Assembly (NCBI RefSeq): GCF_014384885.1
Contig: NZ_JACRST010000003.1
Coordinates: 62,001 to 126,000 of the forward strand
Direction of reading: 5' to 3'
Origin: Ligaoa zhengdingensis
GTDB lineage: Bacteria; Bacillota; Clostridia; Oscillospirales; Ruminococcaceae
DNA length: 64,000 bases
Made by a program: the position numbers and the translations under genes
In this document: positions 39,117-48,171 of the stretch, piece after piece
How positions within the stretch are numbered: position 1 is the stretch's first letter
Layout: every line of letters begins with the position of its first letter
Notes under the pieces: generated by a model
The model's input: only the letters and a program-made list of their open reading frames with translations
The model's database searches: none
What the model was told of the DNA's origin: nothing

Positions 39117-40016
39117 ATGTACAAACAAAAAATTCGGGTGGGCAGCCGCGAAAGCAAGCTGGCCGTCGTCCAGACAAAGCTGGTGATGGATCAGATTGCG
39201 GCGGCGCACCCCGAGCTGGACCTGGAGCTGGTTACAATGAAAACCACCGGCGACATCATCCTCGACCGCAGCCTAGATCAGGTGGGCGGCAAGGGGCTGT
39301 TTGTCAAGGAGCTGGATCGTGCGCTGCGCGACCGGCGGGTAGACATCACAGTACATAGCCTCAAGGACATGCCGATGGAGACCCCAGAGGACCTGCCGCT
39401 GGTGGCGTTTTCCAAGCGGGCCAATCCGTTGGACGCATTGATCCTGCCGGAGGGGGCAAAGGCGCTCGATCTGGCCAAACCTTTGGGGTGCAGCAGTGCC
39501 CGGCGCGTCTTGCAGCTCCGGAAGCTCCATCCCGAACTGGAAACCAAGCTGGTACGCGGCAACGTCATTACCCGGCTGCACAAGCTGGATACGGGTGAAT
39601 ACGGCGCGCTGCTGCTCGCCTGCGCAGGGCTTGAACGGCTGGGGCTTTCTCACCGCATCAGCCGGGTTTTTACCGATGAAGAGATGATCCCGGCGGCGGG
39701 GCAGGGTATTCTGGCCATCCAGGGCCGCGCGGGGGAGGACTATGGCTTTTTATCCTGTGTGGATGACCTGGAAGCCCGCTGCTGCGCTCTGGCGGAGCGC
39801 GCTTTTGTCCGCACGCTGGACGGCGGCTGCACCTCCCCGATCGCCGCACATGCCAAGCGGCTTGAGGATGGACAGCTCAAGCTGACCGGCCTCTATGTCG
39901 ACGAGACCTCGGGGCGGCACACGGTCGGTTCGATCAGCGGTGCGCCCGAAGACGCCGAATTGTTGGGCAGGGAACTGGCAAATAAGCTGAAAGGGGAGGT
40001 CGCCGATGAACGGTAA
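39117..40016 (+). CDS. hemC: Hydroxymethylbilane synthase (porphobilinogen deaminase)
   Basis: A 299-residue enzyme that joins four porphobilinogen units into hydroxymethylbilane. IRVGSRESKLAVVQT opens the chain, VHSLKDMPM and SSARRVLQL line the active site, and the dipyrromethane cofactor attaches to C238 in DGGCTSPI. Its stop overlaps the cobA-hemD start by eleven bases. Confidence 0.96.
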   Translation: MYKQKIRVGSRESKLAVVQTKLVMDQIAAAHPELDLELVTMKTTGDIILDRSLDQVGGKGLFVKELDRALRDRRVDITVHSLKDMPMETPEDLPLVAFSKRANPLDALILPEGAKALDLAKPLGCSSARRVLQLRKLHPELETKLVRGNVITRLHKLDTGEYGALLLACAGLERLGLSHRISRVFTDEEMIPAAGQGILAIQGRAGEDYGFLSCVDDLEARCCALAERAFVRTLDGGCTSPIAAHAKRLEDGQLKLTGLYVDETSGRHTVGSISGAPEDAELLGRELANKLKGEVADER

Positions 40017-41517
40017 GGTGATTCTGGTGGGCGCGGGCCCGGGGGATTCCGGCCTGCTCACCCTGCGCGGCAGAGCGGCCCTGGAGGCAGCGGATGTCGT
40101 GGTGTACGACGCACTGGTCGGCCAGGGGGTGTTGGCGATGATCCCGCCGAACGCCAGGCGCATCAATGTGGGCAAGCGGTCGAGCAACCACCTGGTGCCC
40201 CAGCACGAGATCAATCAAATCCTATTACATGAAGCGCAAGAGGGCAACAACGTGGTGCGCCTCAAGGGCGGAGATCCGTTTTTATTCGGCCGCGGCGGGG
40301 AGGAGCTGGAGCTGCTCGCCGAGCATGGGGTCGATTTCGAGGTGGTGCCGGGCATCACCTCCGCAATTGCGGTGCCGGCCTACGCGGGCATCCCCGTCAC
40401 TCACCGCGACTTTACCTCGTCGCTGCACATCATCACCGGCCATACCAAGGCCAAGGCGGAGGCGCAGATCGATTACCCTTCGCTGGTCAAATTGAACGGA
40501 ACGCTGGTGTTTTTGATGGGCATCTCCGCCATGCCCACGATCATGGAGGGGCTGCTCGCGGGCGGCATCGATCCGGACATGCCCGCCGCCGTGTTGGAGC
40601 GCGGTACCACAGCGCATCAGCGCCGGGTGGTATCCACCGTGAAGAACCTGGTGGAGGACGCGTGCGCCGCCGGGATAAAGACCCCCGCCATCATTGTGGT
40701 GGGGCGCGTTTGCGCGCTGGCCGGCCAGTTCCACTGGGCTGAGGACCGGCCCCTGGGCGGGTTGCGCATCCTGATCACCCGCCCGCGCGAGCTGATGTCC
40801 GCCTTTGCAGGCCGCCTGCGCGCGTTGGGCGCTGAGGTGGTGGAGCTTCCTTCCATCGCCACGCAGGCAATCCCTGATAACACAGCGCTGACCGGTGCGT
40901 TCAGCTGCCTCGACCGCTACCAGTGGCTGACGTTCACCAGCCCCAGCGGCGTTCGCATCTTCTTTGAGGAGCTGCGGCGGATGCGCCGCGATGTGCGCTG
41001 CCTTGCGGGCCTCAAGCTGGCTGCGATCGGCCCCTCCACCGCACGGGCGTTGGAGGAGCACGGCCTGCAGATCGACCTGATGCCCGAGCGCTACGACGCG
41101 GCCCACCTGGGCGGGGCGCTCGGCGTGGCGGCAAACGGCGCAAGGGTGTTGATTCTGCGCGCGAAGATCGGTTCCCCCGAGCTCACCCGGGCCCTGGAGC
41201 GCGCTGGCGTGGGATACGACGACGTGCCGCTCTATGAGACGGTCTACGCCTGTGCGAACGCCGAGTTGGTCAAGGATCAACTTGAGCAGGGCGAGGTGGA
41301 CTATGTCGCCTTCACCAGCGCTTCCACGGTGAAAGGCTTTGTGGGCGCGATGGGGGACTTGGATTACAGCAAACTAAACGCCGTCTGCATCGGGGAACAG
41401 ACCGCTGCGGAGGCGCAGCAATATGGAATGAAGATTGTGACGGCGCAGTCCGCGACCATCGACAGTATGATCGATTGCCTGACCGGTCTGAGCCGCCTAA
41501 AAGAAGGGGGAGTTTAA
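40006..41517 (+). CDS. cobA-hemD: Fusion of uroporphyrinogen-III C-methyltransferase and uroporphyrinogen-III synthase
   Basis: A 503-residue bifunctional enzyme. Residues ~1-245 are the SUMT domain (VILVGAGPGDSGLLTLRG, RLKGGDPFLFGRGGEE, VVPGITSAIAVPAYAGIPVTHRD) that makes precorrin-2. Residues ~250-503 are HemD (LRILITRPRELMSAFAGRLRALGAEV, WLTFTSPSGVRIFFEEL, VDYVAFTSASTVKGFVG) that closes the ring. This order is common in Firmicutes and channels substrate toward corrinoids/siroheme. GGGGAGG lies eight bases before the ATG. Confidence 0.95.
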   Translation: MNGKVILVGAGPGDSGLLTLRGRAALEAADVVVYDALVGQGVLAMIPPNARRINVGKRSSNHLVPQHEINQILLHEAQEGNNVVRLKGGDPFLFGRGGEELELLAEHGVDFEVVPGITSAIAVPAYAGIPVTHRDFTSSLHIITGHTKAKAEAQIDYPSLVKLNGTLVFLMGISAMPTIMEGLLAGGIDPDMPAAVLERGTTAHQRRVVSTVKNLVEDACAAGIKTPAIIVVGRVCALAGQFHWAEDRPLGGLRILITRPRELMSAFAGRLRALGAEVVELPSIATQAIPDNTALTGAFSCLDRYQWLTFTSPSGVRIFFEELRRMRRDVRCLAGLKLAAIGPSTARALEEHGLQIDLMPERYDAAHLGGALGVAANGARVLILRAKIGSPELTRALERAGVGYDDVPLYETVYACANAELVKDQLEQGEVDYVAFTSASTVKGFVGAMGDLDYSKLNAVCIGEQTAAEAQQYGMKIVTAQSATIDSMIDCLTGLSRLKEGGV

Positions 41518-41520
41518 TCG

Positions 41521-42504
41521 ATGGAGCTTTTGAATCGGCCGAGGAGGCTGCGCGCCAATCCGGTGATCCGGAGCTTGGTGCGCGAGACGCGCGTCTCCAA
41601 GGACGCGCTCGTCTACCCGCTGTTTGTGCGGGAGGGCACTGATATTGTGGAGGAAATTCCCTCGATGGATGGACAGTACCGCTACAGCCCCGACCGGCTG
41701 GACGGCATCCTGACCCAGCTCATCGGGGCAGGGGTGCACAGTGTGCTGCTGTTCGGCATCCCCGAGCATAAGGATGAAATCGGCAGCGGAGCATGGGACC
41801 CGCAGGGTGCGGTCCAACAGGCCATCCGGTATATCAAAAAGAAATATCCCGGCATCTATGTCATCACCGACGTCTGCATGTGTGAATACACCAGCCACGG
41901 CCATTGTGGCGCGTTGCACGGCCAGGTGGTGGACAACGACGAGACGCTGGAGCTGCTGTGCAAAACGGCGCTGTCCCACGCGCAGGCGGGCGCGGATATG
42001 GTCGCTCCGTCGGATATGATGGACGGCCGTATCTTAGCGATGCGCAACACCCTGGACGAAAACGGCTTCAGCGAGGCGCCGATCATGTCCTATGCGGTGA
42101 AATACGCCTCGGCGTTTTACGGGCCGTTTCGCGACGCGGCGGGCTCCGCACCGTCGTTTGGCGACCGCAAGGGCTATCAGATGGATTACCACAACCGCCG
42201 CGAGGGGATCAGGGAGGCCGCGCTGGATGTGGAGCAGGGCGCGGATATCATCATGGTAAAGCCGGCTCTCAGCTACCTCGATGTGGTTCACGAGGTGTCC
42301 GGGACCTTCGACCTGCCGCTCGCCTGCTATAGCGTCAGCGGCGAATATTCCATGATTAAGGCGGCTGCCAAGGCTGGGCTGGTGGACGAGGCTTCGATCG
42401 TCTGTGAAACTGCGGTCAGCATGTTCCGCGCGGGCGCGGATATCCTCATCACCTATTTCGCCATGGACTTGGCGCGCTACATCGACGAGGGGAGGATCGG
42501 ATGA
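41521..42504 (+). CDS. hemB: Delta-aminolevulinic acid dehydratase (porphobilinogen synthase)
   Basis: A 327-residue enzyme that condenses two aminolevulinates to porphobilinogen. The two Schiff-base lysines lie in YAVKYASAFYGPFRDA and IMVKPALSYLDVV. The metal-site stretch VCMCEYTSHGHCG has three cysteines, indicating a zinc-type enzyme. The active-site SGEYSMIKAAA is present. It starts three bases after cobA-hemD and overlaps hemL by four. Confidence 0.96.
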   Translation: MELLNRPRRLRANPVIRSLVRETRVSKDALVYPLFVREGTDIVEEIPSMDGQYRYSPDRLDGILTQLIGAGVHSVLLFGIPEHKDEIGSGAWDPQGAVQQAIRYIKKKYPGIYVITDVCMCEYTSHGHCGALHGQVVDNDETLELLCKTALSHAQAGADMVAPSDMMDGRILAMRNTLDENGFSEAPIMSYAVKYASAFYGPFRDAAGSAPSFGDRKGYQMDYHNRREGIREAALDVEQGADIIMVKPALSYLDVVHEVSGTFDLPLACYSVSGEYSMIKAAAKAGLVDEASIVCETAVSMFRAGADILITYFAMDLARYIDEGRIG

Positions 42505-43814
42505 TGATGACGCCCAAGACGAGACACGAGCGCTCGCGCGAGCTGTTTGCGCAGGCCAAGCTGATGATCCCGGGCGGGGTCAACAGCCCGGTGCGCGCCT
42601 TTCAGTCGGTGGGAGGCACACCGCGCTTCATGCAGAAGGCGAACGGCGCGCATATTACCGACGTGGACGGCCGCACTTATTTGGATTATGTCTGTTCCTG
42701 GGGCCCGATGATTCTGGGACACAACCATCCGGCGGTCAAGGCCGCGGTGCTCCAGGCGGTGGAAAACGGCCTCAGCTTCGGCGCAGCTACCGAGGCCGAG
42801 GTGACGATGGCGCGCCTTGTCTGCGACCTGGTGCCGTCCATCGACATGGTGCGGATGGTCAACTCCGGAACTGAGGCGGTGATGAGCGCGATCCGCGCGG
42901 CGCGGGGTTATACCGGCCGCTCCAAAATCATCAAGTTTGAGGGCTGTTACCACGGCCACTTTGACGCGCTGCTGGTCAAGGCGGGCAGCGGCGTGATGAC
43001 GGCGGGCGTACCCGACAGCGCCGGTGTGCCAAAGGGCACGGCGGAGGACACCCTCACCGCGGTTTACAACGATATCGACAGCGTGGAAAAGCTGTTTGAC
43101 GAGAACCCCAAAGAGGTCGCAGCGATCATCATCGAACCGCTTGCGGCCAATATGGGCGTGGTGCTCCCGCAGGAGGGCTTTTTGAAGAAGCTGCGCGCGC
43201 TGTGCAGCGCCAACGGCGCGCTGCTCATCTTCGACGAGGTGATCACCGGCTTCCGGCTCTCGCTGACCGGCGCGCAGGGGTATTACGGGGTGAAACCCGA
43301 CCTCACCACCTTTGGTAAGATCATCGGCGGCGGTATGCCGGTGGGCGCTTACGGCGGACGGCGCGACGTGATGAGCACGATTGCGCCGGTCGGCGGAGTG
43401 TACCAGGCGGGTACCCTGTCCGGCAATCCGGTGGCGATGGCTGCGGGCATCACCCAGCTCAAGATTTTGAGGGATAATCCCGAAATCTATGAGCGGGTCA
43501 ACCGCCTGGGCGAGCGGCTGTATACCGGGCTCGCCGGTATCGCGGAGAAACACGGATGTACCGTCAATCACACCGGATCGCTCGGCTGCCTGTTTTTCAC
43601 TAACCGGCCGGTGACCGACTACGCGACGGCCAAGGCAAGCGACACCGTGCGTTTCTCCCATTATTTTAAAAAGATGCTGGGGGACGGCGTATACCTCGCG
43701 CCCTCCCAATTTGAAGCGATGTTCCTTTCCGCCGCGCACACCGAGGCGGATGTGGACTTCACCCTCAACTGTGCGGAGGATTATTTCCGGCGCGAAGATG
43801 ACTTTGTACGATAA
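42501..43814 (+). CDS. hemL: Glutamate-1-semialdehyde 2,1-aminomutase
   Basis: A 437-residue PLP enzyme that converts glutamate-1-semialdehyde to aminolevulinate. SRELFAQAKLMIPGGVNSPVRAF, VNSGTEAVMSAIRAARGYTGR, LIFDEVITGFR and the PLP lysine in TTFGKIIGGGMPVGAYGG are all present. Three successive ATG codons occur at 42501, 42504 and 42507; I take the first, six bases after GGGGAGGATCGG's AGG. Final gene of the tetrapyrrole block. Confidence 0.96.
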   Translation: MMMTPKTRHERSRELFAQAKLMIPGGVNSPVRAFQSVGGTPRFMQKANGAHITDVDGRTYLDYVCSWGPMILGHNHPAVKAAVLQAVENGLSFGAATEAEVTMARLVCDLVPSIDMVRMVNSGTEAVMSAIRAARGYTGRSKIIKFEGCYHGHFDALLVKAGSGVMTAGVPDSAGVPKGTAEDTLTAVYNDIDSVEKLFDENPKEVAAIIIEPLAANMGVVLPQEGFLKKLRALCSANGALLIFDEVITGFRLSLTGAQGYYGVKPDLTTFGKIIGGGMPVGAYGGRRDVMSTIAPVGGVYQAGTLSGNPVAMAAGITQLKILRDNPEIYERVNRLGERLYTGLAGIAEKHGCTVNHTGSLGCLFFTNRPVTDYATAKASDTVRFSHYFKKMLGDGVYLAPSQFEAMFLSAAHTEADVDFTLNCAEDYFRREDDFVR

Positions 43815-43816
43815 AA

Positions 43817-43948
43817 ATGTGGAGAGCAGCCATTTTTTCGCGCATCTGGCCGTTCCGCGGGCTGAGCGCCGTGATCCCCTTGTCCGCGGCGGACGGAGCC
43901 GCCATAGGGGCGTTACTTGATAGATTCTCAGGGCGAAACCAGAAATAA
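43817..43948 (+). CDS. Possible 43-residue protein in the hemL-cbiET gap
   Basis: The 160-base gap between hemL and cbiET is one of the few in this operon and is mostly filled by a 43-codon frame from ATG 43817. The product begins MWRAAIFSRIWPFRGLSAV and has a mildly hydrophobic middle. There is no clear ribosome site, and the gap can also fold through CCCC...GGGG around CCGCGGCGG. Translation is doubtful; a processing or pausing structure is an alternative. Confidence 0.25.
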   Translation: MWRAAIFSRIWPFRGLSAVIPLSAADGAAIGALLDRFSGRNQK

Positions 43949-43974
43949 AACACAGTGCGACAGGAGGCGAGCGA

Positions 43975-45204
43975 ATGAAGCTACAGATTGTGGGCGTGGG
44001 GATGGGCAACCCGGATACCCTCACGCGGCAGGCCGAGCGGGCGATTGCGCAGAGCGACTGCCTCATCGGCGCGCAGAGAATGCTGGAGGCATTTAAAGAT
44101 TTTGCGGCGGCGCGCTTCGCCTCCTGTTCGCCCACAGAGATTTTAGAGCATTTGCGCCGGCACCCGGAGTATCGGACGGCGACGGTTTTGATGAGCGGCG
44201 ACGTTGGATTTTACAGCGGTGCGAAGGGCTTATGCAGCCTGATTGAGCGGGAGGCGTCTGGAGAATTTGAGGTTGTGCGCATCCCGGGCGTTTCCAGTGT
44301 GCAGTATTTCTGCGCCCTGCTGCAAACCTCGTGGGACGATGCGAAGCTGCTCAGTCTCCACGGACGGAAGCAGGATCTGCTGGGCGCGGTGATGACTTAC
44401 CCAAAGGTGTTTTTGCTCACGGGCGGGGAGAACACACCGCGTGCTGTGTGCGGGCGCTTGACCGAATGGGGCTTGGGAGATGTGCGCATTTGGGTGGGGG
44501 AATGGCTTTCCTATCCGGACGAGGCGGTCATCCAAGGCAGCGCACGGGAGCTCGCGGAGCGCGATTTTGCGCCGCTTTCGGTGATGCTTATGTGCAATCC
44601 CTTGGCGCAGACCCCGCCGCCCACCCACGGCCTGCCGGATGGGACGTTCCTGCGCGGAGGCGCGCCCATGACCAAATCGGAGGTGCGCGCGGTTTCCATC
44701 GCACAGCTCCGCCTCCACCGCGGCGACGTGGTGTGGGACGTGGGCGCGGGGACCGGGTCGGTCTGTTGTGAGATCGCCCGCGTCCTGCCCGATGGTGCGG
44801 TCTACGCGGTGGAGCGGGATGCAGAAGCGCTGGAGCTGCTGCGGCAAAACCGGCAGCGGATGAGCCTGTACAACCTGCACATCGCTGCGGGCGAGGCCCC
44901 CGGCGCGCTCGAAACTCTGCCAACGCCCGACGCGGTGTTTATCGGCGGCTCGGGCGGCGGCATGGCAGAAATCATCGCTTGTATTTTAAAAAAGAACTCC
45001 GCCGCTCGCATCGTCGCCAACGCAATCACTCTGGAGACGGTGGCTGAGGTGCTCGATTCATTCAGACGCTTCGCGCTGCCTCATCAAGAGGTATTGCAGC
45101 TGACATCGGCGCGGGCGCACACAGCGGGCAACAAACACATGATGATGGGGCAAAACCCAATCTGGATTCTCAGCGGGGGAGGGCGGCCGGATGATGCAGG
45201 GTAA
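43975..45204 (+). CDS. cbiET: Fusion of CbiE and CbiT (cobalt-precorrin-7 C5/C15-methyltransferase and decarboxylase)
   Basis: A 409-residue bifunctional enzyme like CobL. Residues ~1-215 are the CbiE methyltransferase (MKLQIVGVGMGNPDTLTRQAERAI, VLMSGDVGFYSGAKGLCSLI). Residues ~225-409 are CbiT (MTKSEVRAVSIAQLRLHRGDVVWDVGAGTGSVCCEIA; FIGGSGGGMAEII) that methylates C15 and decarboxylates the C12 acetate. AGGAGG lies eight bases before the ATG. Its end overlaps cbiA by 14 bases. Confidence 0.94.
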   Translation: MKLQIVGVGMGNPDTLTRQAERAIAQSDCLIGAQRMLEAFKDFAAARFASCSPTEILEHLRRHPEYRTATVLMSGDVGFYSGAKGLCSLIEREASGEFEVVRIPGVSSVQYFCALLQTSWDDAKLLSLHGRKQDLLGAVMTYPKVFLLTGGENTPRAVCGRLTEWGLGDVRIWVGEWLSYPDEAVIQGSARELAERDFAPLSVMLMCNPLAQTPPPTHGLPDGTFLRGGAPMTKSEVRAVSIAQLRLHRGDVVWDVGAGTGSVCCEIARVLPDGAVYAVERDAEALELLRQNRQRMSLYNLHIAAGEAPGALETLPTPDAVFIGGSGGGMAEIIACILKKNSAARIVANAITLETVAEVLDSFRRFALPHQEVLQLTSARAHTAGNKHMMMGQNPIWILSGGGRPDDAG

Positions 45205-46576
45205 CCCTCCCCGTCTCCTGCTGGCTGCGGCCAACAGCGGCGCGGGAAAAACCACCGCGACCTGCGCGCTCTTGCAGGCGTTTGCAGACCGCGGCGAGCG
45301 GTTGGCGTCCTTTAAGTGCGGGCCGGATTACATCGATCCCATGTTTCACAGCGAGGTGATCGGGGCAAAGAGCCGCAACCTCGACCTGTTTTTCTATGGG
45401 GAGGATACCGCCCGCTTTCTTTTGTGCAAAAATTCGGCCGACTGCACCCTTTCCATCCTCGAAGGCGTGATGGGATTTTACGACGGGGTGGGCGGCACCT
45501 CCACCCGGGCGAGCAGCTATGACCTGGCGCGCGTCACCCGAACCCCGGTGGTGCTGGTGGTGAACGCGCGCGGCTTGTCGCTGTCTGCGGCGGCTCTGGT
45601 CAAAGGCTTGGCGGAGTTTCGGCCGGACAGCAACGTATGCGCGGTGCTGCTCAACCGCTGCTCCCCCATGACCTACCCGATGCTCAAGCAGGCGATCGAG
45701 TACGAGACGGGTATTCCGGTAGCGGGATATCTGCCGGAGATGGCGGATTGCTCGCTGGAAAGCAGGCATCTGGGGCTGATTACCGCGGCCGAGGTACAAA
45801 ACCTGCGTGAAAAGCTGCAAACGCTCGCACGGCAAGCGGAGCGGAGCGTCGATCTCGGCCTTCTGCTGCGTCTCGCCCACAGCGCCCCGGAGCTGGAGTT
45901 TTCTCCGCCGCCTTTGCCGGCAGGGTTGCCTGGTAAGGGGGTGCGAATCGCGGTGGCTCAGGATCGGGCGTTCTGCTTTTATTACGAGGATTCCCTCGAC
46001 CTGCTGCGCGAGCTCGGGGCGGAGCTTATCCCGTTCAGCCCTTTGGCGGATGCTGCTATCCCCGCTGAAACCGATGGTCTGCTGCTCGGCGGCGGGTACC
46101 CGGAGATCTATGCAAAGACCCTCTCCCAAAACTGCGGGATGCTGCAAAGCGTCCGTGAGGCGGTGGCTGGCGGGCTGCCCACTATCGCCGAGTGCGGAGG
46201 ATTTCTGTATCTGCACCGTGAGATGGAGGGCGAAGACGGCGTCGACTACCCTATGGTTGGGGTGATCGACGCCCGATGCTGGAACGCGCGCAAGCTCTGT
46301 AGGTTCGGCTACGCCGAATTGACAGCGCAAAGCGACGGCCTGCTCTGCCGCAGAGGGGAGCGATTCCATGCTCATGAATTCCACTATTGGGACAGCGAAC
46401 AAAACGGCGATTGTTTCGAAGCCGTGAAGGTATCCGGTCGCCGGTGGCGCTGCGTGCACAGCGCACCGGCTCTCTACGCGGGTTTCCCTCATCTGCACTT
46501 TTATTCCAACCCTGGAATGGCTGTCCGGTATCTGGAGCAATGCCAACTTTATCGAAAAGGATATGACCGACCATGA
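45191..46576 (+). CDS. cbiA: Cobyrinic acid a,c-diamide synthase
   Basis: A 461-residue ATP- and glutamine-dependent amidase acting on the a and c carboxylates. P-loop AANSGAGKTT (~residues 13-22), DETH-like GPDYIDPMFH, EGVMGFYDGVGG, and a C-terminal triad-type glutaminase domain with nucleophile Cys in IAECGGFLYL. The start lies in the end of cbiET and the stop overlaps cobT (ATGA). Confidence 0.95.
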   Translation: MMQGNPPRLLLAAANSGAGKTTATCALLQAFADRGERLASFKCGPDYIDPMFHSEVIGAKSRNLDLFFYGEDTARFLLCKNSADCTLSILEGVMGFYDGVGGTSTRASSYDLARVTRTPVVLVVNARGLSLSAAALVKGLAEFRPDSNVCAVLLNRCSPMTYPMLKQAIEYETGIPVAGYLPEMADCSLESRHLGLITAAEVQNLREKLQTLARQAERSVDLGLLLRLAHSAPELEFSPPPLPAGLPGKGVRIAVAQDRAFCFYYEDSLDLLRELGAELIPFSPLADAAIPAETDGLLLGGGYPEIYAKTLSQNCGMLQSVREAVAGGLPTIAECGGFLYLHREMEGEDGVDYPMVGVIDARCWNARKLCRFGYAELTAQSDGLLCRRGERFHAHEFHYWDSEQNGDCFEAVKVSGRRWRCVHSAPALYAGFPHLHFYSNPGMAVRYLEQCQLYRKGYDRP

Positions 46577-47631
46577 ACTTGCAGGATAAAATCGCGCAGA
46601 TCGAACCCATCGACCAGTCGGCTGTAGAGCGGTCCTGGCGGCGTTGGGACAGTATCGCCAAGCCGCTGCGCAGCCTGGGGCTGCTGGAACAGGCCGTAAC
46701 CCGGATCGCGGGGATGAGACGGGAACCGGAAGTGACCATCGAAAAGCCCTGTGTGGTGGCGATGTGTGCGGACAACGGCGTGGTGGACGAGGGGGTAACC
46801 CAGACCTCGCGGGATGTCACCGCTGTGGTCACTAAAAATTTCACTACCGGCGCGACCAGCGTGTGCAGCATGGCGCGCGTGGCCGGCATTCCGGTGGTTC
46901 CGGTGGATATCGGCGTGGCCTGCGACATAGAGGCAGATGGGTTGATCCGGAAAAAGATCGCCTATGGAACCCAAAACATGGCGCAGGGACCGGCGATGAC
47001 CCGCGACCAGGCGGTCGCCGCCATCGAGGTGGGGATCGATATCACACTCGATCTCGCCCGACAGGGGTACGACCTGTTCGCCACCGGCGAAATGGGTATC
47101 GGTAACACCACCACCAGCAGCGCGATGGCGGCGGTACTGCTCCATCGGAGCGTCAGCGAGGTCACTGGGCGCGGCGCGGGCCTTACCTCCGAGGGGGTGA
47201 GGCACAAGATCGCCGTGATCCGCCGCGCTATCGCCGTCAACCAGCCCGATCCGGATGACCCGCTCGATGTGCTCGCCAAGGTGGGGGGATTCGATATCGC
47301 AGGCCTCGTCGGGGTATACTTGGGCGGGGCGCTCGCCCACCGGCCGGTGTTGATCGATGGGTTTATCTCTTCAGTCGCCGCCCTGTGTGCGGTGCGTCTG
47401 TGTCCGGCTGCGGCGGGTTATCTGCTGCCGTCGCATGTCTCCGATGAGCCGGCGGGAGCGCTGGTGTTGGAAGAGTTGGGCCTCAAACCGTTTTTGACCT
47501 GCGGCATGTGCCTCGGCGAAGGCACCGGCGCGGTAGCGGCTATCCCAATTTTGCGGATGGCGTGCGCGGTTTACAACGACATGAGCACCTTTGCTGAGGT
47601 GGAAATTGAAGAATATAAACATCTGAAGTGA
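46573..47631 (+). CDS. cobT: Nicotinate-nucleotide--dimethylbenzimidazole phosphoribosyltransferase
   Basis: A 352-residue enzyme that makes alpha-ribazole phosphate from a lower-ligand base. VVAMCADNGVVDEGVTQTSRDVTAVVTKNFTTGATSVCSMA, FATGEMGIGNTTTSSAM, GVRHKIAVIRRAI and TCGMCLGEGTGAVAAIPILRMA are hallmarks. No anaerobic dimethylbenzimidazole genes (bza) are in the window, so the base is either made elsewhere, imported, or not dimethylbenzimidazole. Coupled to cbiA by ATGA. Confidence 0.95.
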   Translation: MNLQDKIAQIEPIDQSAVERSWRRWDSIAKPLRSLGLLEQAVTRIAGMRREPEVTIEKPCVVAMCADNGVVDEGVTQTSRDVTAVVTKNFTTGATSVCSMARVAGIPVVPVDIGVACDIEADGLIRKKIAYGTQNMAQGPAMTRDQAVAAIEVGIDITLDLARQGYDLFATGEMGIGNTTTSSAMAAVLLHRSVSEVTGRGAGLTSEGVRHKIAVIRRAIAVNQPDPDDPLDVLAKVGGFDIAGLVGVYLGGALAHRPVLIDGFISSVAALCAVRLCPAAAGYLLPSHVSDEPAGALVLEELGLKPFLTCGMCLGEGTGAVAAIPILRMACAVYNDMSTFAEVEIEEYKHLK

Positions 47632-47643
47632 GGCGATGGCGAT

Positions 47644-48171
47644 ATGCTCACGTTGGTGACTGGGGGAGCAGCGAGCGGAAAAAGTGAATATGCCGAGGGC
47701 TTAACGCTCCTGTCTCCCGGCCGTCGCTATTATCTCGCCACCATGCGCCCCTGCGGCCCCGCCGATCCGGAATTTGCCGCAAGGGTGGCCCGGCACCGCG
47801 CCCTGCGTGCAGGCAAGGGATTTCAAACAATCGAATGCCCGACTGAGCTTCGCAATGTGGCCTTGCCGGGAGGTTCCGCCGTGCTGCTGGAATGCCTCTC
47901 CAACCTTGCGGCCAACGAGCTGTTCGGCGGGGCGGGAGAAGACGCCGAGCGGGAAATCCTCGCAGGTATCGATGCGCTTTGCCACCGGGCGCGCGATGTG
48001 ATCGTCGTGTCCAACGAGATTTTTTCCGACGGCGTCGCCTACGATTCCGGCACCGAGCGGTATCTCGACCTACTCGGCCGCCTCAACCGGGAGATTGCGC
48101 GGCGGGCTAGACGGGTGGTCGAAGTGGTCTGCGGCATTCCGATCTATCACAAGGGAGGCCCCCACGAATGA
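47644..48171 (+). CDS. cobU: Adenosylcobinamide kinase/adenosylcobinamide-phosphate guanylyltransferase CobU
   Basis: A 175-residue bifunctional enzyme. Walker A is GGAASGKS (residues ~7-14) and the guanylylated histidine is H51 in RHRALRAGKGFQTIE. The C-terminal region is unusual: where the family has NEVGxGIVP, this protein has SNEIFSDGVAYDSGTERYL. A second, shorter CobU-like gene 0.8 kb downstream carries the standard version of that motif. It overlaps cobS by four bases. Confidence 0.9.
   Translation: MLTLVTGGAASGKSEYAEGLTLLSPGRRYYLATMRPCGPADPEFAARVARHRALRAGKGFQTIECPTELRNVALPGGSAVLLECLSNLAANELFGGAGEDAEREILAGIDALCHRARDVIVVSNEIFSDGVAYDSGTERYLDLLGRLNREIARRARRVVEVVCGIPIYHKGGPHE

Noticed and set aside
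43817..43975. Internal terminator between hemL and cbiET
   Set aside because: The gap can form GC-rich pairs but has no T run after any stem, so I do not split the cobalamin operon here.
42477..44135. 552-codon minus-strand frame opposite hemL and cbiET
   Set aside because: It spans two genes and their gap on the other strand and has no recognisable domain.
45170..46546. 458-codon minus-strand frame opposite cbiA
   Set aside because: Antisense shadow with no ribosome site or motif; cbiA is unmistakable.
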